DNA of 64,000 nucleotides from Microbacterium sp. SS28 (GTDB taxonomy: Bacteria; Actinomycetota; Actinomycetes; Actinomycetales; Microbacteriaceae): positions 620,001 to 684,000 of the forward strand of contig NZ_JAKWJP010000001.1 in NCBI RefSeq assembly GCF_022761035.1. Reading direction: 5' to 3'. Numbering within the stretch: the first letter of the stretch is position 1; every line of letters begins with the position of its first letter. Both the position numbers and the translations under genes were made by a program. The notes beneath the pieces were generated by a model. The model did no database searches. It worked only from the letters and a program-made list of their open reading frames with translations, and was not told where the DNA came from. Positions 24,389-33,014 of this stretch are shown in pieces.

Positions 24389-27127
24389 CTACAGGCGCGG
24401 GAAGTGCTCGGCGAGCTGCTTGCGGGACGAGACGCCGAGCTTCCGGAACACCTTGCGCAGGTGGTAGTCGACGGTGTTGGGGCTGATGAACAGCACCGAC
24501 GCGATGTCGGCGTTCGTCGAGCCCGCGGCGGCGAGCCGCGCGACCTCGGTCTCCTGCGACGTCAGGTCGCCGACGTGCGTGTCCTGATCCTCGACGCGCT
24601 CCCCCGCCGCCGTGAGCTCGCGGCGAGCGCGCTCGGCGAAGGCCGTCGCGCCGACGTCGAGGAACGCATCGCGCGCGGCCTGCAGCTGCACGCGCGCGTC
24701 ACTGCGTCGCCGCATCCGTCGCAGCCATTCGCCGTACACGAGACGACTGCGTGCCGCGTCGCCGCGGTGGCCCGGGGTGTCGAGGAGTTCGATCGAGTCG
24801 AGGTAGAGGCGCTCGGCGTCGGCGGGTTCGGCGAGCAGAGCCCGGCCGCGCGCCGCGAGCCCGCGCGCCCACGGCGCCCCCGTGGCGTCGGCGTAGGCGT
24901 CGAGTCGTGCCGCCGCCGCGCGCGCCGCGGTCGTCCGACCGCTGCGGACCGCCGCCTCGACGAGTTCGGGGATGTGGTGGAAGCTCGCCTGCAGGTAGGG
25001 ATGTTCGACGAGATCCCACAGCCGGTCGTATGCGGCCGCGTACTCGCCGTCCGCGATCTCGGCGATCGCAAGCGCGCCGATCGCCATACGCGCGACGCCG
25101 CCGTAGCCCGCTTCGTCCATCGCGTGCGTGATCTGCTCGACGGTGGTGCGCGATGCACCCTGCCACGCGAGATAGGCGGCGTTGACGGTCTGCTCATCGA
25201 CGTACCCGAGCGCGCGACGCAGCTCCGCAGCCTGCGCGAGGTACTCCCCGGCCAGGCGCGGATTGACGCGCGACAGCTCGACGGCGCTGAGCACCCATAG
25301 CGCCCCGTCCACTTCGCGCAGCGCGCCCCGCTCGCGTCCGATGCGGACCGTGCGCTGCAGCAGGCGGGACGCCGCCTCGCAGTCCCACGTCGCGATGCAC
25401 GGCGAGACGATGTAGAAGCTGAAGTCCAGGACAGTGTCGTCGTCGAGCGCCTCGAGCATCGCGACGGCCTCACTCAGTCGGGGCAGCGCGATGTCATAGC
25501 TGTCGAGCGCGAGCGACGCGACAGCCCGCAGCTCGATGGCGTAGACGTTCTCGGCATCCGCAGCAGCGCTGCGCATGCGGGTCGCGAGCTGCGCGAGATC
25601 CGTTCCGGCCGCGCGCGTCTCCGCCGTGAGCGAGGAGTTGAGCGCGAGCAGCAGCGCCTTCTGCTCGAGGTCGGCCGAGACCGTGCCGAACGCGTCGGCA
25701 GCCGCGATCAGGACCGCGACGGTATCGCGCATCGTCGTGGGGTCGGCGAGGTACATCGTGCACATCGCTTCGACCACGAGCATCCGTCCCCGCCCGATCG
25801 GGTCGAGCAGCTCGCGGTCGGCGCGCGCCAGGAGCTGGCGCGAGAGTACTCCGGCCCCGGCTGCGATCGCCGCCTCGGCCGCGACGACGAACCACAGGCT
25901 GCGTGCGTGCGGATCGGGGCTCAGCTCGGCGGCCCGCGCGAGGAGGTGCGCGCGTGAGCGGAGACCGCCGCGCGCTCCCGCGAGGTCGGCGATGCTCGCG
26001 AGCTCCGCGGCGACGTCGGCGTCGGTGCCGGCGCAGGCGGCGGACGCGTGCCAGGCCGCGAGCTCCCGCAGTCCGCGTGCCGACGTCACGCGCTCGAGGG
26101 CCGCGTGCACGGTCCGCCGATCCGCGTCCGATGCGCTGCTGTAGACGGCGGCGCAGACCAGGGGATGCCGGAACCGCACCGAGTCGCGGATCTCGACGAG
26201 CCGGAGCGCCTCCGCTTCGGCCGACGCCGAGTCGGGCAGTCCGAGCACGCCGGCGGCGGAGCGGACGACCGAGGCATCGCCCGTGGACTCGGCCGCGGCG
26301 ACGAGCAGCCACAGACCCGACTCCCGCGAGAGCTCGGCCGCGCGAGCGGCGTAGTGCTCCTCGAGGCGGTGGCCGAGCGGCACGGGCGAGGGTCCTGCCG
26401 CGGCGGCGGTGAGGTCGTGGACCGACAGCTCGGCACCGAGGTCGCGCAGGGCGAGGGGGTTGCCGCCCGTGTACGCGACGACGTCTGCGACGATCGCGGG
26501 CTCGAGATCGCCCGTGACAGCCTCGCGGAGGACGTCGGCGGCCGACTCGGGGTCGAGGCCGGCGAGTCGCAGCCGCGGGACGCCGGCGAGTGCTCGCGCG
26601 ACGCCCTGGTCGTCGCGCGAGGCGAAGACGAGCGCGACGGCCTCGGCCGAGAGCCGCCGGGCGACGAGCCCGAGGACTTCGAGCGACTCGTCGTCGAGGT
26701 GGTGCGCATCGTCGATGACGCAGATCGTCGGGATGTCGTCGCCGGCGCGAGCGAGCACCGACAGCACGCCCAGCCCCACGAGTGCGCGCTGCGGAGGCGT
26801 CCCTTCGCTCAGCCCCGCCGCGATCCGCAGCGCATCCCGCTGCATCGCCGGCACTTCGTCGACGTAGCGCGCGAGCGGGCGGCCGAGCCGCTGCAGGGCT
26901 CCGAAGGCGAGGGCGCTTTCGATCTCGTATCCGGAGGCTCGCACGACGCGCATCTCGCCGATGTCTCCGAGAGCCGCTTCGAGCAGCGTGGTCTTCCCGA
27001 CGCCCGGGTCGCCCTGGATGAGCAGCGCGGAGCCCCGTCCGTTGCGAGCGCCCCCGATGAGCGTGCGGAGGGCGTGCAGCTCCTCGGCACGCCCCAGGAT
27101 CTGCGTGTAAGTCGTGATAGCGATCAC
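24389..27127 (-). CDS. Large ATP-binding LuxR-family (LAL) regulator
   Basis: The 912-residue protein starts at GTG 27127. It has an N-terminal AAA-type ATPase with Walker A GDPGVGKT (residues 39-46) and Walker B ICVIDDAHHLDD, a long helical repeat region (about 300-830) of TPR-like character, and a C-terminal LuxR helix-turn-helix (about 850-905: LTSQETEVARLAAAGSTNAD and NTVDYHLRKVFRKLGV). This is the LAL/MalT-like class, in which ATP and an inducer control DNA binding. The next genes on the strand are two hydrolases, so a role in inducing esterase or catabolic genes is possible but unproven. Confidence 0.9.
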   Translation of the reverse strand: MIAITTYTQILGRAEELHALRTLIGGARNGRGSALLIQGDPGVGKTTLLEAALGDIGEMRVVRASGYEIESALAFGALQRLGRPLARYVDEVPAMQRDALRIAAGLSEGTPPQRALVGLGVLSVLARAGDDIPTICVIDDAHHLDDESLEVLGLVARRLSAEAVALVFASRDDQGVARALAGVPRLRLAGLDPESAADVLREAVTGDLEPAIVADVVAYTGGNPLALRDLGAELSVHDLTAAAAGPSPVPLGHRLEEHYAARAAELSRESGLWLLVAAAESTGDASVVRSAAGVLGLPDSASAEAEALRLVEIRDSVRFRHPLVCAAVYSSASDADRRTVHAALERVTSARGLRELAAWHASAACAGTDADVAAELASIADLAGARGGLRSRAHLLARAAELSPDPHARSLWFVVAAEAAIAAGAGVLSRQLLARADRELLDPIGRGRMLVVEAMCTMYLADPTTMRDTVAVLIAAADAFGTVSADLEQKALLLALNSSLTAETRAAGTDLAQLATRMRSAAADAENVYAIELRAVASLALDSYDIALPRLSEAVAMLEALDDDTVLDFSFYIVSPCIATWDCEAASRLLQRTVRIGRERGALREVDGALWVLSAVELSRVNPRLAGEYLAQAAELRRALGYVDEQTVNAAYLAWQGASRTTVEQITHAMDEAGYGGVARMAIGALAIAEIADGEYAAAYDRLWDLVEHPYLQASFHHIPELVEAAVRSGRTTAARAAAARLDAYADATGAPWARGLAARGRALLAEPADAERLYLDSIELLDTPGHRGDAARSRLVYGEWLRRMRRRSDARVQLQAARDAFLDVGATAFAERARRELTAAGERVEDQDTHVGDLTSQETEVARLAAAGSTNADIASVLFISPNTVDYHLRKVFRKLGVSSRKQLAEHFPRL

Positions 27128-27256
27128 GGTACCGCTCCCACGATCGCAGTCAAAGGAAGATTTCCTGTCGCCGGAAGCCCTTCTCCGCCGACCACCCGCG
27201 CCGCTCTCCGAATAGCCGCCCGACGTTCACCCCACGGGTCCTGTGAGTCCCGCACA

Positions 27257-27271
27257 TGTGGTCAGACCACA
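27257..27271. promoter_or_regulatory. TGGTCNGACCA palindrome, box 1
   Basis: TGTGGTCAGACCACA is a perfect 7-1-7 palindrome. A -10-like TATCTT (27274-27279) begins 3 bases after it, so a bound protein would cover the promoter of the DUF2510 gene at 27332. The core TGGTCNGACCA recurs at 33797-33811 and 35560-35574. Its position just before a -10 is the same at 33797; the cydA site overlaps its -10. A shared repressor is inferred. Confidence 0.6.
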
Positions 27272-27331
27272 GCTATCTTCGAGTGAGACAGATTCCGCGG
27301 CGTGCCGATCGCGGAGACGAGAGGATGCACG

Positions 27332-28096
27332 ATGACCACGCCCGCAGGCTGGTATCCCGACGCCGGCAATGCCGGCACGCTCCGGTTCTGGGACGGACAG
27401 CGGTGGACCGAGGCGACCGCCGACGCAGAACCCGCTGTGGCTGCCGCCGCTGCGCTTCTCCCGCCACCGCCACCGCCCCCGCCTGCTGTGTTCCCCGCGG
27501 GCCCTCCCCCGCTCCCCGCATCGGGGACGGCTCCGCCGCCCCGACCGGGCCGCGACCCCAAGGTCAAGAAGTGGCTCGTCGGCGGTGCGATCGCCGCGGG
27601 TGTCGTCATCGTGGGGTCGACGGGGGCCGCGATCGGCGCTGCGAGCACCGACGGGTCGGACGCGCCTGCGGCTCGGCCCAGCGCGAGCGCTCCCGCCGAG
27701 GCGCCCGTCGAGACTCCGTCGGAGGAGCCTGCGGACGCCGTCTCCGAACAACCCGAGGTCGCCGATCCGGTTGCCTTCCGAGCGCAGGCGAACAGCCACC
27801 TCGACGACATGCAGAAGGACCTCGACGACATCGTGCTGACCGTCGCGGAGGACGGCTTCTGGAGACTCCTCAGCAACTCGGCGGAACTCGCGTTCAACCA
27901 GGGGCAGCTCGAGTCGCTCGATGTCCCCGCGAGCGTGGCGACGGCGTGGTCCGGTTCGCTCGCGGCACTCGATGCAGCCCAGACGGCACTCGACGATGCG
28001 ATCGAAACGCAGGACGGCCCCTCGATCCTCGCGGCCGTGGAAGGCGTCCGCGCTCAGGTCGAGGCAGCGCGGACCGTCGCCGAGTCCGCGAGCTGA
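27332..28096 (+). CDS. DUF2510 membrane-anchored protein with extracellular helical domain
   Basis: The 254-residue protein starts with one DUF2510 module (AGWYPDAGNAGTLRFWDGQR), then a proline-rich cytoplasmic linker with an eight-proline run, and one membrane segment (about residues 90-110, WLVGGAIAAGVVIVGSTGAA). An Ala/Pro/Glu-rich stalk and an extracellular helical domain follow (about 150-254, HLDDMQKDLDDIVLTVAEDG). It is probably an envelope protein of unknown job. GAGAGGA precedes ATG 27332. A perfect palindrome abuts its -10, linking it to the putative redox regulon of the cyd genes. Confidence 0.75.
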   Translation: MTTPAGWYPDAGNAGTLRFWDGQRWTEATADAEPAVAAAAALLPPPPPPPPAVFPAGPPPLPASGTAPPPRPGRDPKVKKWLVGGAIAAGVVIVGSTGAAIGAASTDGSDAPAARPSASAPAEAPVETPSEEPADAVSEQPEVADPVAFRAQANSHLDDMQKDLDDIVLTVAEDGFWRLLSNSAELAFNQGQLESLDVPASVATAWSGSLAALDAAQTALDDAIETQDGPSILAAVEGVRAQVEAARTVAESAS

Positions 28097-28215
28097 GCCG
28101 CAGGCGCGGCATCGAGCGGAACGACGACCGGCGGCAGCGCGTGCGCTGACCCGAACAGCGCCCGCGCAGGGAGCTCAGGCTCTTCGCCGGGCAGTCGTCC
28201 CCGCACCCTCCGACG

Positions 28216-28231
28216 CCGATGATGTCATCGG
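28216..28231. repeat. Short inverted repeat between convergent genes
   Basis: CCGATGA (28216-28222) and TCATCGG (28225-28231) form a palindrome with a 2-base centre, in the 166-base gap between the convergent DUF2510 and aldo/keto reductase genes. The tight loop argues against a normal terminator hairpin. Its role is unknown, and nothing else is evident in the gap. Confidence 0.3.
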
Positions 28232-28262
28232 AGAGGATGCCGCGCCTGTGCTGTTCTGCCGA

Positions 28263-29216
28263 TCAGACCGCGGCGGGGGTCCAGGTCGAGATGCGCGTCA
28301 GCTCGGAGATCTCGTCCGTGGTGAGTTCGACCCGGCCGCCGTCGAGCAGGTCCCCTACCTGCTCGACGCGCGAGGCGCTCGCGATGGGCGCGACGACAGC
28401 CGGCTGCGCGCGTAGCCACGCGAGAGCCGTCGCGGCGATCGACACGTCGTGCGCGCGACCGATCGTCTCGAGGGCCGCGATGATCTCGAGCCCGTGGTCG
28501 GTCGCGTAGGTCGCCGCCGCTCCCGCGCGCGGCGAGGGCTGGCCCGCGGCATTCGTCGACGAGTATTTGCCCGTCAGGAAGCCCTTCGCGAGCGCGAAAT
28601 AGGGCACGAGGCCGAGGCCGAACTCCTCGGCGACGGGGACGATGTTCTCCTCGACGTCGTTGCGGTGCACGAGGTTGTAGTGCGGCTGGACCGCGACGGG
28701 CAGGGCGACGCCCTGCTCCTGGGCGTGACCGATCCACTCGCGGATGCGCTCGGCGCTGTAGTTCGAGACAGCGACGTGGCGAACGAGTCCGTCCGAGACT
28801 AGGGAGCCGAAGGCCGCGACCGTCTCGGCGAGGGGCACCTGCTCGTCGTCGAAGTGGGCGTAGTAGAGGTCGATCGCCTGGACGCCGAGCCTCTTGAGCG
28901 ACGCTTCCGCCGCCGCCCGCACGTTCGCAGCGGCGAGCCCCGTGAACTCGGGATGCTGGCTGACCTTCGTCGCGACGACGACGCCCTCGGGGCGGCGCGA
29001 CGCGAGCCACTCGCCGATGATGCGCTCGCTGTCGCCTCCCGAGTTGCCCGGCACCCACGCGCTGTACGAGTCCGCCGTGTCGATGAAGTCTCCGCCCCCC
29101 GCGACGAACTCATCGAGGATCGCGAAAGACGTGTCGCGGTCGGCGGTCCAGCCGAAGACGTTGCCGCCGAGGGAGAGGGGGAAGATGTCGAGGTCGCTCG
29201 ATCCGATGCGGGTCAT
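28263..29216 (-). CDS. Aldo/keto reductase
   Basis: The 317-residue protein shows the aldo/keto reductase barrel: GGGDFIDTADSYSAW with the catalytic Asp and Tyr, VVVATKVSQH with the catalytic Lys, and QPHYNLVHR at the position of the substrate-pocket strand. NADPH-site features appear near ASASRVEQVGDLL at the C-terminus. It reduces a carbonyl with NADPH; the substrate is unknown. It is close to the tas/YajO-like subgroup. Start ATG 29216 lies 62 bases after the DUF151 gene stop on the same strand. Confidence 0.9.
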   Translation of the reverse strand: MTRIGSSDLDIFPLSLGGNVFGWTADRDTSFAILDEFVAGGGDFIDTADSYSAWVPGNSGGDSERIIGEWLASRRPEGVVVATKVSQHPEFTGLAAANVRAAAEASLKRLGVQAIDLYYAHFDDEQVPLAETVAAFGSLVSDGLVRHVAVSNYSAERIREWIGHAQEQGVALPVAVQPHYNLVHRNDVEENIVPVAEEFGLGLVPYFALAKGFLTGKYSSTNAAGQPSPRAGAAATYATDHGLEIIAALETIGRAHDVSIAATALAWLRAQPAVVAPIASASRVEQVGDLLDGGRVELTTDEISELTRISTWTPAAV

Positions 29217-29278
29217 ACCCAGGTCAACCCCGCGGCGCGGGGTCTATTCCGGCGTGACGAAGATCGTGCCTGACGGCG

Positions 29279-29806
29279 TCAGCGGAAGTCCTCGGGATCG
29301 ACGTCGTCGATGAACCGCTTGAACTCGTCGAGGCTCTCCGCGACGTCCTCCGGGGCGACGTCGGACTGCGCGTCGCCCTCGTCGGGCGCCTCCTCGATGA
29401 GCGTGTCGGCGACACCCGCCTCGGCCATGACGGCGTCGGCGACCCAGATCGGAGCCCCCATCCGCGAGGCCAGCGCGATGGCGTCCGAGGGGCGCGCGTC
29501 GACGGCGCGATCCCCCGCGGGCGTCGCGAGGGTGATCTCGGCGTAGAACGTGCCGTCCTCCAGGCGTGTGACCTCGACGCGTCGGACTGCCGCTCCGACC
29601 GCCTCGATCATGCCGCGCATGAGGTCGTGCGCGAGCGGGCGGGGCACCGCGGCCCCTTCGATCGCGATCAGGATCGACGTCGCCTCCTGCTGGCCGATCC
29701 AGATCGGCAGCACCGACCCCGATCCCTCGAGATCGTCGACGGGCTTGAGCAGGATGACGTGCTGACCGGCCGCGTCCAGCGCGACACCGGCGACTCGGAC
29801 CTCCAC
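29279..29806 (-). CDS. Bifunctional nuclease family (DUF151) protein
   Basis: Start GTG 29806 gives 175 residues beginning VEVRVAGVALDAAGQHVILL, the normal family opening; longer in-frame starts add non-homologous residues. Family landmarks include VLPIWIGQQEATSILIAIEG, RPLAHDLMRGMIEAVG and VDARPSDAIALASRMGAPI. DUF151 proteins are small cytosolic proteins described as bifunctional nucleases in plants and found next to MerR-type genes in actinobacteria; the bacterial role is not settled. The C-terminal 40 residues are strongly acidic (EEAPDEGDAQ, DDVDPEDF). Confidence 0.85.
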   Translation of the reverse strand: MEVRVAGVALDAAGQHVILLKPVDDLEGSGSVLPIWIGQQEATSILIAIEGAAVPRPLAHDLMRGMIEAVGAAVRRVEVTRLEDGTFYAEITLATPAGDRAVDARPSDAIALASRMGAPIWVADAVMAEAGVADTLIEEAPDEGDAQSDVAPEDVAESLDEFKRFIDDVDPEDFR

Positions 29807-29949
29807 GCTGCCACCCCCCTCGAACCGCACTCTTGAGCCATGGTAGGCACGACGCGGCTCCGGCGGCATGGGGTCGCGCGACGCGGGACGCGGCATCCCG
29901 TCGCCGTATTCACCGGAATGGATGCCGCGGCCCCGCCGTTGCACTCGCC

Positions 29950-30978
29950 GTGAAGCGTTTCGGAACCCTCTCGTTCGGCCACTACGGTCCACTCGGCGGC
30001 GGTCATCAGCTGACGGCGGCGGACTCGATGCTCCAGGCGATGGATCTCGCGCAGGGCATGGATGACCTCGGCGTGAACGGCGTCTACTTCCGCGTGCACC
30101 ACTTCGCGCGGCAGCAGGCCTCGCCCATGCCGCTGCTGGCTGCCATCGCGGCCCGCACGGAGCGCATCGAGATGGGCACGGGCGTGGTCGACATGCGCTA
30201 CGAGAATCCGCTGCATCTCGCCGAAGAGGCGGCCGCGGTCGATCTGATCAGCGCTGGACGGCTCGCGCTCGGCGTGAGCCGCGGCTCACCCGAGACCGTC
30301 GTGCGCGGCTACGAGGCCTTCGGCTACACGGGGTCGACGGACGAGCGCGGCGCCGACATCGCCCGCGAGCACTTCGCGACCTTCCTGCGCGCGATCGAGG
30401 GCGAGGGCCTCGCCGAGCGCGACGCCTCGAGTCCATTCGGCGGCGGCTCCGGCCTGCAGCGCGTCGAGCCGCACTCCCCCGGCCTGCGCTCTCGTGTGTG
30501 GTGGGGCGCCGGCAATCGCGACTCCGCGGAGTGGGCCGGGCGCGCGGGCGTCAATCTCATGTCGTCGACGCTCCTGACGGAGGACCGCGGCCTGCCGTTC
30601 GACGTCCTCCAGGCCGAGCAGATCGATGCGTTCCGCGCCGCATGGCGCGACGCGGGGCACGCGGGCGAGCCGCGGGTCTCGGTGAGCCGGTCGATCTTCC
30701 CGCTGACGACCGCCGAGGACCACCTTTACTTCGGCGGACGCGGCGAGGGCGAAGGCGTCGGCTACATCGACGGAATGCGCTCGACGTTCGGCAATACGTA
30801 CGCGGCCGAGCCCGACGTGCTCGTCGAGCAGCTCCTCGAGGACGCCGCGATCGCGAGCGCCGACACCCTCATGCTGACGATCCCCAGCCAGCTCGGCGTG
30901 GAGTTCAACCTGCGCATCGTGGAGTCGTTCGCGACCCACGTGGCGCCCGCGCTCGGCTGGCAGAGCACGCGGGCGTGA
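29950..30978 (+). CDS. LLM-class flavin-dependent oxidoreductase
   Basis: The product, from GTG 29950, is 342 residues: VKRFGTLSFGHYGPLGGG, VYFRVHHFARQQASPMPLLAAIAART, then TGVVDMRYENPLHLAEEAA and GRLALGVSRGSPE. These are the luciferase-like monooxygenase motifs that bind FMN or F420. The gene is divergent from the DUF151 gene. Members oxidise varied small molecules, and specificity cannot be assigned. The 147 bases after it hold the promoter of the HNH-like gene; a GTG frame across that gap is repetitive and not convincing. Confidence 0.87.
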   Translation: MKRFGTLSFGHYGPLGGGHQLTAADSMLQAMDLAQGMDDLGVNGVYFRVHHFARQQASPMPLLAAIAARTERIEMGTGVVDMRYENPLHLAEEAAAVDLISAGRLALGVSRGSPETVVRGYEAFGYTGSTDERGADIAREHFATFLRAIEGEGLAERDASSPFGGGSGLQRVEPHSPGLRSRVWWGAGNRDSAEWAGRAGVNLMSSTLLTEDRGLPFDVLQAEQIDAFRAAWRDAGHAGEPRVSVSRSIFPLTTAEDHLYFGGRGEGEGVGYIDGMRSTFGNTYAAEPDVLVEQLLEDAAIASADTLMLTIPSQLGVEFNLRIVESFATHVAPALGWQSTRA

Positions 30979-31125
30979 CCATCGTGGCGCGCGACGGCGG
31001 CGCGGAGCAGGCCACCGCGGCACGCGACTCCGCCGCGGCGCCGACCTCTGCGGCCCGGGACTCGGCCGCGGGGCATGCCCGCGCGGCGCGCCTGCCCGAG
31101 CCGTCGCCACGGCTAGCGTGTGCGC

Positions 31126-31467
31126 ATGGCAGGCACCACGCGTCGAGCTCGCGCCGCAGTGCGGCGGCGGCGTCGCGTCGCGGCCGCCGACAACGACCTC
31201 ACCCCCGACCAGTGGTCGGCGATCCGAGCGGCGTGGTCGGCCTGCGCGTACTGCGGCGCGACCGACACGCCGCTGCAGCGCGACTGCGTCCTGCCGATCT
31301 CGCGGGGCGGCCGGTACACGCTCGAGAACGTCGTTCCGGCGTGCCGCTCGTGCAACGCGAGCAAGTGCAACGACGAGGTGACCAGCTGGATGCGGCGCCG
31401 ACGGCTCGACGAGCCGCGCTTCCTGCTGCGCCACCGCGAGGTCGTCACGCTGCTCGTCAGCGCGTAG
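31126..31467 (+). CDS. HNH-endonuclease-like protein lacking the expected catalytic histidine
   Basis: The 113-residue protein has an arginine-rich N-terminus and an HNH/zinc-finger core: CAYC (Cys 40, 43), then QRDCVLPISRGGRYTLENVVPAC (in part) and CRSCNASK (Cys 73, 76). The fold and the ENVVPACRSCN segment are typical of HNH proteins, but the DH pair of the first motif reads Asp-Cys (Cys 54), so classic nuclease chemistry is doubtful. TAGCGT (31114-31119) lies 6 bases before ATG 31126: leaderless. No restriction or phage genes are nearby. Confidence 0.75.
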   Translation: MAGTTRRARAAVRRRRRVAAADNDLTPDQWSAIRAAWSACAYCGATDTPLQRDCVLPISRGGRYTLENVVPACRSCNASKCNDEVTSWMRRRRLDEPRFLLRHREVVTLLVSA

Positions 31468-31566
31468 CCGGCCACGCCCACGGGGGCCGTCGCGTCAAGG
31501 GGACTGGCGCGCGCGGCATCCGTTGCCCTAGCGTCAGCATCAGCGGATGACCGGGAGGAGGGCCTC

Positions 31567-31905
31567 ATGAGCCCCATCGCCCACATCGACGTCCGGCCCG
31601 CCCAGAGCGACGCGAGCCCGGCCGCGGTGCTCGACGAGCGCCGCCGGCGGCACTGGCTCGGACCCGGCGGACTGCTCGCCGCACTCGCGGTCGCGATGTT
31701 CGTCGCGACGCTCACCCTGAACCCGCCGATCGCCGTGACGGGGATCGTCCTCGTCGTCGCCTTCTACACGGCGATGCTCGGGTGCGCCGTCGCGGTGCGC
31801 GACATCCGCACGCGCACGCTCGCGTTCCGATGGCTCATCGGCGCCATCTCGGTCACCTCGCTGCTGCTGCTCGCGTTCACGCTCGCGATCGAGCAGTTCA
31901 GCTAG
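31567..31905 (+). CDS. Small three-pass membrane protein of unknown function
   Basis: The 112-residue product has a polar N-terminus with RRRRH and three hydrophobic segments (about residues 34-51, 56-77 and 90-108). A strong GGGAGGAGG ribosome site precedes ATG 31567, and TAGCGT (about 31530) is a likely -10. I do not recognise the family. It stands alone, with the small CxxC protein converging on it. Confidence 0.7.
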   Translation: MSPIAHIDVRPAQSDASPAAVLDERRRRHWLGPGGLLAALAVAMFVATLTLNPPIAVTGIVLVVAFYTAMLGCAVAVRDIRTRTLAFRWLIGAISVTSLLLLAFTLAIEQFS

Positions 31906-31947
31906 CGTCGACGGGTCGACGGGCGAGCCGCCGATCCGGGTGCTCGA

Positions 31948-32073
31948 TCAGTCGATCGATCGGAAGACGACGCCGCTCAGGCGGTCCTGCGTCTCCCAGC
32001 TGTCCCCGTCGCCGCACAGCGCCGCTTCGAGCGGCGACGGATACTCGCGTCCGCACGTCGTGCACTCCACCAT
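31948..32073 (-). CDS. Very small CxxC protein (41 aa)
   Basis: A complete frame from ATG 32073 reads MVECTTCGREYPSPLEAALC and continues to an aromatic/basic end VVFRSID. The CxxC plus a later Cys suggests a zinc-ribbon knuckle. AGGGGAA precedes the start. Amino-acid composition and third-position GC look coding, and the longer open frame upstream has no such character. I infer a genuine small protein, possibly a zinc-binding regulator or adaptor; no function can be assigned. The 152 bases up to the FMN reductase gene show no other gene. Confidence 0.55.
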   Translation of the reverse strand: MVECTTCGREYPSPLEAALCGDGDSWETQDRLSGVVFRSID

Positions 32074-32225
32074 TCCCCGATTCCCCTCATGCAAGAGGTC
32101 GCCCCCCGCATCAGGGCGCGACCTTGGCACGACGATAGCGATTCGGGATGCCGCGCCGATAGTGCGCCGATCACAAGAGTTGAGCGGCGGAACGTGCGGA
32201 GTGCGACAAGAGCCGGGGCGGGCGG

Positions 32226-32852
32226 CTACCAGGTCGAGACGTAGTCGGAGACGCGCTGGCGCGTCGCCTGCTCGACGAGCGGCAGTCCGCGACTGACCGC
32301 CTGCTCGATCCGCTGCTGCACGCTGCCGTCGCGCAGCACGTAGCCGTCGAAGTCGGTCGCGCTCGCGTACACGCCGAGCGGCAGCGTGAGCGACTGGAAG
32401 AAGCCGAACAGGGGGCGCAGCTGGTGCTCGATGATCAGCGCGTGGCGCTCGCCCCCGCCCGTTGCCGCGAGGAGGACCGGCTGGCCGACGAGGGCGTACT
32501 GGTCGACGAAGTCGAAGAGGTGCTTGAAGAGGCCCGTGAACGAGGCCCGGTACACGGGGCTCGCGACGATCAGCAGGTCGGCGCCCTCGATGTCGAGCAG
32601 CGCCTGCTCGACCTCCGCCGGAAGCTCGTCGCGCTTCAGTGCGCCTGCGAGCGACGGACCGAGGTGGGTGAGCGTGATGACCTGCGCATCGATGGGCGTG
32701 CGGCGCCCGACGGCCGCGATGATGGACTCCACGAGCACCGTCGTCTTGCTCGGCTCGTGCAGCGAGCCGGAGACGCCCACGACCTTGAGCGGTCGACCGA
32801 GGGATTCCTCGAAGACGGAGGAGGCGTCGAAGCGGTCTGAGATGGTCGTCAT
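32226..32852 (-). CDS. NADPH-dependent FMN reductase (MsuE-like)
   Basis: The 208-residue protein has the flavodoxin-like FMN reductase fold: KVVGVSGSLHEPSKTTVLVE as the phosphate-binding loop, ADLLIVASPVYRASFTGLFKHLFD, and LLAATGGGERHALIIEHQLRPLF. The SLHEPSKT and YRASFTGLFKHL motifs fit the MsuE/SsuE group that supplies FMNH2 to two-component sulfonate or other monooxygenases. No partner monooxygenase is adjacent; the LLM oxidoreductase at 29950 is 2 kb away and could be served. It is transcribed alone. Confidence 0.85.
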   Translation of the reverse strand: MTTISDRFDASSVFEESLGRPLKVVGVSGSLHEPSKTTVLVESIIAAVGRRTPIDAQVITLTHLGPSLAGALKRDELPAEVEQALLDIEGADLLIVASPVYRASFTGLFKHLFDFVDQYALVGQPVLLAATGGGERHALIIEHQLRPLFGFFQSLTLPLGVYASATDFDGYVLRDGSVQQRIEQAVSRGLPLVEQATRQRVSDYVSTW

Positions 32853-33014
32853 GTTTCCGACGGTAGGCGCGTGCCGAGCGGCCCGCGCGGTCCTGCGACA
32901 CCCGGCGTCACAGAGTCGTCATGCCGCGTAACGCGGCGGCCGACGGGGCGCCGCCCCGGGCTAGCGTGGCAATCCCGCGGCGGTCCGATCAGCGCGCGGG
33001 TGAGAGGCAGCACG

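Noticed and set aside
30975..31200. GTG-started frame overlapping the LLM oxidoreductase stop with ARDSAA repeats
   Set aside because: It runs out of frame into the better supported HNH-like gene and shows only low-complexity repeats.
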